Below are positions 61,293 to 64,000 of a DNA stretch of 64,000 nt, in pieces. A program made the translations under genes and the position numbers. The notes under the pieces were generated by a model. The model was given only the letters and a program-made list of their open reading frames with translations, was not told the origin of the DNA and searched no databases. Position 1 is the first letter of the stretch, and every line of letters starts with the position of its first letter. This DNA is from Panagrolaimus kolymaensis (taxonomy: Eukaryota > Nematoda > Chromadorea > Rhabditida > Panagrolaimidae), in assembly GCA_028622995.1 (NCBI GenBank), contig JAJQJQ010000080.1, positions 1-64,000 on the forward strand. Reading direction: 5' to 3'.

Positions 61293-62063
61293 CTAAAACT
61301 CCGAAAAAAAACTTTATGCCTTTGTAACATAAAACTGAACTAAAGAGAACAAAAATCAAGAACTGTTTACGGCCCGGGTATAGGCAACAACAAAAAAAGC
61401 GTGTTTTGCGACGCTTTTCTTTTATGAAAAAAAGCATATCAAAAATTTTTTGCTTTCAACAAAACCAAAATTTTTTTTGGGAAGCTTCCTTTCATTTTAT
61501 AAAAGTCAATGACGCATAGAGTGATGGATAGTTTTCTAGTTTCAAAACCTTTGCACAAAAGCGTTATTTCATAATGATGCCATAAGGTAGGAAAAACACC
61601 AGAAAAACAAAACGGAGAAAATTTTTTTTGATGTTTGCCTTGTTTCAAACAATTAAAATGAAACCAAGAAAAAAAGCATTGTTTTTATAAATCAGCTTCA
61701 AAAAAAATTTTTAAAAATGATAAAAAAATGAGATCTGCTTATTTCGTGATTTGGATTTAACTTTTAAGACATATAAAAAAAACAATGAATATTTCATAAA
61801 AATTAAGGCACGTTCGAGATTACAACTTTCAAAAAATTACTGACATGAAATGATTAAAACAGTTCGTTGCTGCTGCTTTTTCTAAAAAAGATTTTTTCAT
61901 CATTTTTTTTACCTTCGATAATTTATCTTTTTTCAAATATTTATTTTTGTAAGAAAATAATGCACTTTTTTGTGTCGTTTCTTTTTTGTTTGTTTGCTTG
62001 CATTCAATTTTTCCATTTTTTGCTGTTCTTTTGTATATGAGCAACACAAAAAGATATTCATTC
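61293..62063. other. Spacer between the bZIP and 5S genes
   Basis: AT-rich with homopolymer runs. Frames at 61439-61648 and 61829-62047 have no supporting signals. No second 5S or SL copy is visible here. Confidence 0.5.
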
Positions 62064-62182
62064 GCTTGGGGTCATACCGCAGTGAAAGCACGCCATCCCG
62101 TCCGATCTGGCAAGTTAAGCACTGCTGGGCTCGATTAGTACTTGGATGGGAGACCTCCTGGGAATCTCGAGTGCTCCAAGCT
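62064..62182 (+). rRNA. 5S ribosomal RNA gene
   Basis: A 119-nt match to nematode 5S rRNA. It starts GCTTGGGGTC, which pairs with the 3' end CTCCAAGC to form helix I. The internal promoter elements are intact (CAAGTTAAGCACTGCTGGGC and GTACTTGGATGGGAGACC). The T6 run at 62182-62187 is a normal RNA polymerase III terminator. It looks functional. Only one copy is in the window, convergent with the SL RNA gene 66 bp away. Confidence 0.96.
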
Positions 62183-62187
62183 TTTTT
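62183..62187 (+). terminator. Pol III terminator of 5S rRNA
   Basis: A T run at the 3' end of the 5S gene. Confidence 0.8.
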
Positions 62188-62247
62188 CATTTTTTTTTCT
62201 TCCAAAATTCAATTATTTAGTTCTGTAATTGAAATCAATAATTTTTT

Positions 62248-62360
62248 GGTTTCGCTTTGTAAAAAAGCAAAACTTTCCAAAATTTATTTTAACTTTTTCC
62301 AAAGCCACTTTAAAAAGAGCTGGAATTTAATTATTACCTCAAACTTTGGGTAATTAAACC
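62248..62360 (-). ncRNA. Spliced-leader RNA gene (SL1 type, 23-nt leader)
   Basis: On the minus strand the leader begins GGTTTAATTACCC (62360 down) and ends AAAGTTTGAG at 62338, followed at once by the donor GTAATAA. It matches canonical nematode SL1 except for one extra A, so the leader is 23 nt rather than 22. TTACC in the leader pairs with GGTAA across the splice site, the usual SL stem I. An Sm-binding site AAATTTTGG lies at 62277-62285, and a 10-bp hairpin with one U-G pair closes the RNA (62249-62258 with 62264-62273). Total length is about 113 nt. SL RNA donates its leader to pre-mRNA 5' ends by trans-splicing. Linkage to 5S rDNA on opposite strands is the known nematode arrangement. 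Confidence 0.9.
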
Positions 62361-62815
62361 GAAGATAAATTATTTTTCCTTCTTTTTCTATCAAAATATA
62401 AAATAAGGGAGGATGCGTTGGGGCTTTTTTTGCTCATTTTTCTCTTTTTCTTTTTCAGCCAAAAATTTATTGAAGAAAGAGATAACGCACGCTGCTCATT
62501 TGAATGTTGATGGATTTAAAAAGTTTTTATTATGAAACAAATTTTTTTCCCTTTCAGCAGATCTTTTTTTTCTATTTTTTGTTACTTTTCTTCAAAAAAA
62601 TTCAAGCAAATCCAAGACATTTAAGAAAAGGCTGCAATAAAAACCAATAAAAGATCATTAAAGATTGTGAAAAGCTTTTAAAGTTTTACATGGCAAAAGT
62701 TTAACATTTTTTTTTGATTAATATTAATTTATTATTTATTTTGTAATAAAAGTTCCCTTCAAAAAAAAGTATGAAACATGTTCTGTAAAAAATTTCCAGC
62801 AATTTAAAAATATTT
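62361..62815. other. Spacer between the SL RNA gene and the BTB gene
   Basis: It must contain the SL RNA promoter (expected about 50 bp upstream of 62360), which I cannot identify by eye. No other feature is seen. Confidence 0.4.
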
Positions 62816-62816
62816 T

Positions 62817-62822
62817 TTATTT
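62817..62822 (-). terminator. Poly(A) signal AATAAA (minus strand)
   Basis: TTTATT on the + strand, about 100 bp downstream of the stop codon at 62919. Confidence 0.5.
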
Positions 62823-62918
62823 CTCAAATTAACAAAAAAAATATTCATAATAAAAAATACATAAAAAATAAGTAATAAAAAATATTTTTTTGAAAAGTAC
62901 CACAAAATTTAACAATGC

Positions 62919-63954
62919 TCAAAGCAATGCAATGATTTCAACCAAAACTGGAAGGGGAATGAAGCGGAATCGATCTTTATCAATTTCGCTTTTATATTCC
63001 TTCAAAAATTGAATGCATCGTTTTTGAACATCTTCCAAACTTTCTTCAACTGCGACGGTGGTGATTTCACAAATGTTTTGAACATTTAAATCACGAGTGC
63101 AGAGAGATTTGATGCAAGCTTCCTAAAAAATATTTTTCAGTTGTGTAAATTTTTTTTTTGTAGTTTAAACTCACCTTTAATCCATTGATTCCATATTCAT
63201 CAGCAAATCGCATTAATGAACCTTCATCAAAAATGGCATCTTCATTTCCATAACAAAATGAAATTGCGAGAAAAACCACAGATTTAGGAAAATCAACTTC
63301 AATTTTGATTGGAAGTTCGGTATTTTCTTTGAACAATGAAGCAAAAATTTCAGATTGCTTGTAAAGGATATTTCGATGAGCGGGAACTTCTTTTAAATCA
63401 TTGGTCAAGAAAATGACATCAGCAAAATCTTTAGCAAAGAAAGCATCGGATAAAATCTTTGACATATGGGAAGCGCTAATTGCAGCTTTTTCAGTTGGAA
63501 CAATGATGGAAGGAGAAGTAATAGGAGAAGATGGGTTTCCCGCTGGGGTTTCGGGAACATTTTCGATGATTTCTTCAAGACAATATTTGATTTCAAGGAG
63601 AATTTCTGGATAGATAATTTCTTCCTTATCTTCGCCCAAATCGTAATACATAATTATGTCACATTCTTCTCCAGGGGTCAATTTCTGCTTTAAATGTTCT
63701 TCATCTAAAAAAGGGTATATTATTTAGATATTATAAAAAATTTTTGTGGAGAAAACTTTACTTTCAGAAACATAATAAACGTAGATTTCTTTAAAATATA
63801 AATTATCTTCGCTATAATTATGGAGTTCAAGACAGGTTGTGCCTTCGTATGCCATCCATTTGAAATTAACTACACTATTATTTTTCAAAGTAAGAAATTG
63901 ATTTCCAAATTTGGAAACATCAAATTTTTTTTGAAAGATATATTCTTTAGCCAT
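62919..63954 (-). CDS. BTB/POZ-domain protein with family N-domain
   Basis: Three exons: 63954-63762 (193 nt), 63704-63175 and 63122-62919 (204 nt), giving 308 residues. The N-domain (1-64) begins MAKEYIFQKKFDVSKFGNQF. EILLEIKYCL follows, then a Pro/Ser-rich linker. The BTB fold is at about 155-245: FADVIFLTND at 158-167, AHRNILYKQSEIFASLF from 173, IKIEVDFP, AISFCYG and FADEYGINGLK at 236-241. The tail (VQNICEITTVAVEESLEDVQ) is BACK-like. Exon 1 and exon 3 lengths are identical to the gene at 50247-51376, so the two are close paralogues despite the 11-kb gap. A CUL3-adaptor role is likely from the fold; the partner is unknown. Confidence 0.9.
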
Positions 63955-64000
63955 GATTTAAAAAAATCAACTCAGAAGCAGAGGAAAAAAAATAGCCAAC

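Noticed and set aside
61970..62353. 127-residue + frame across 62.0-62.35 kb
   Set aside because: It runs through the 5S rRNA and antisense to the SL RNA gene.

Overview
The window is AT-rich nuclear DNA of a nematode. The evidence is short introns ending in a T-rich stretch plus CAG or TAG, a chemoreceptor of the nematode Srt family, a 5S rRNA gene next to a spliced-leader (SL1-type) RNA gene on the opposite strand, and T-rich trans-splice acceptors just upstream of several start codons. Expanded BTB and coiled-coil families and about 70-75% A+T (by eye) would fit a clade IV nematode, but the genus cannot be fixed from the sequence.

Layout. Positions 1 to about 36,400 are satellite DNA with no credible gene. 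A 180-bp unit (A) is interrupted by a ~555-bp block (B). The 24 B blocks lie 864 + 180k bp apart, a higher-order pattern that is itself duplicated with an offset of 15,334 bp. A second satellite, of exactly 172-bp units (C), occupies about 27,720-34,905. It shares a core with A, and its second variant matches the tail of B, so A, B and C are related.

The gene region follows, from 37.2 to 64 kb. It starts with a 271-bp non-autonomous hAT element that has a perfect 8-bp target duplication, inserted just upstream of a coiled-coil gene. That gene and a convergent paralogue share a C-terminal domain. The + copy carries a 1-nt frameshift in a T run, and the - copy has an LTR-like insertion in intron 1. 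Positions 42.9-47.4 kb hold two 300-bp inverted-repeat arms and four copies of a repeat containing GGCGCGC.

From 44.6 kb to the right edge lies a dispersed family of three-exon genes with conserved intron positions and phases. It has three forms: full N-domain + BTB + tail (50,247-51,376 and 62,919-63,954); copies missing the first half of the BTB fold (45,338-46,210, 52,525-53,460, 53,966-54,884); and N-domain-only or broken copies (44,591-44,997, 49,355-49,839, 51,971-52,582), plus a fragment near 59,941. BTB proteins commonly act as CUL3 ubiquitin-ligase adaptors, so the BTB-less paralogues may be non-adaptor or competing forms; this is inference.

Between 55 and 61.3 kb are two 7-transmembrane chemoreceptor genes with duplicated upstream DNA and a two-exon bZIP gene with an ATF3/Fos-like basic region. 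The 5S rRNA gene and the SL RNA gene, which encodes a 23-nt leader with one base more than canonical SL1, lie at 62.06-62.36 kb.
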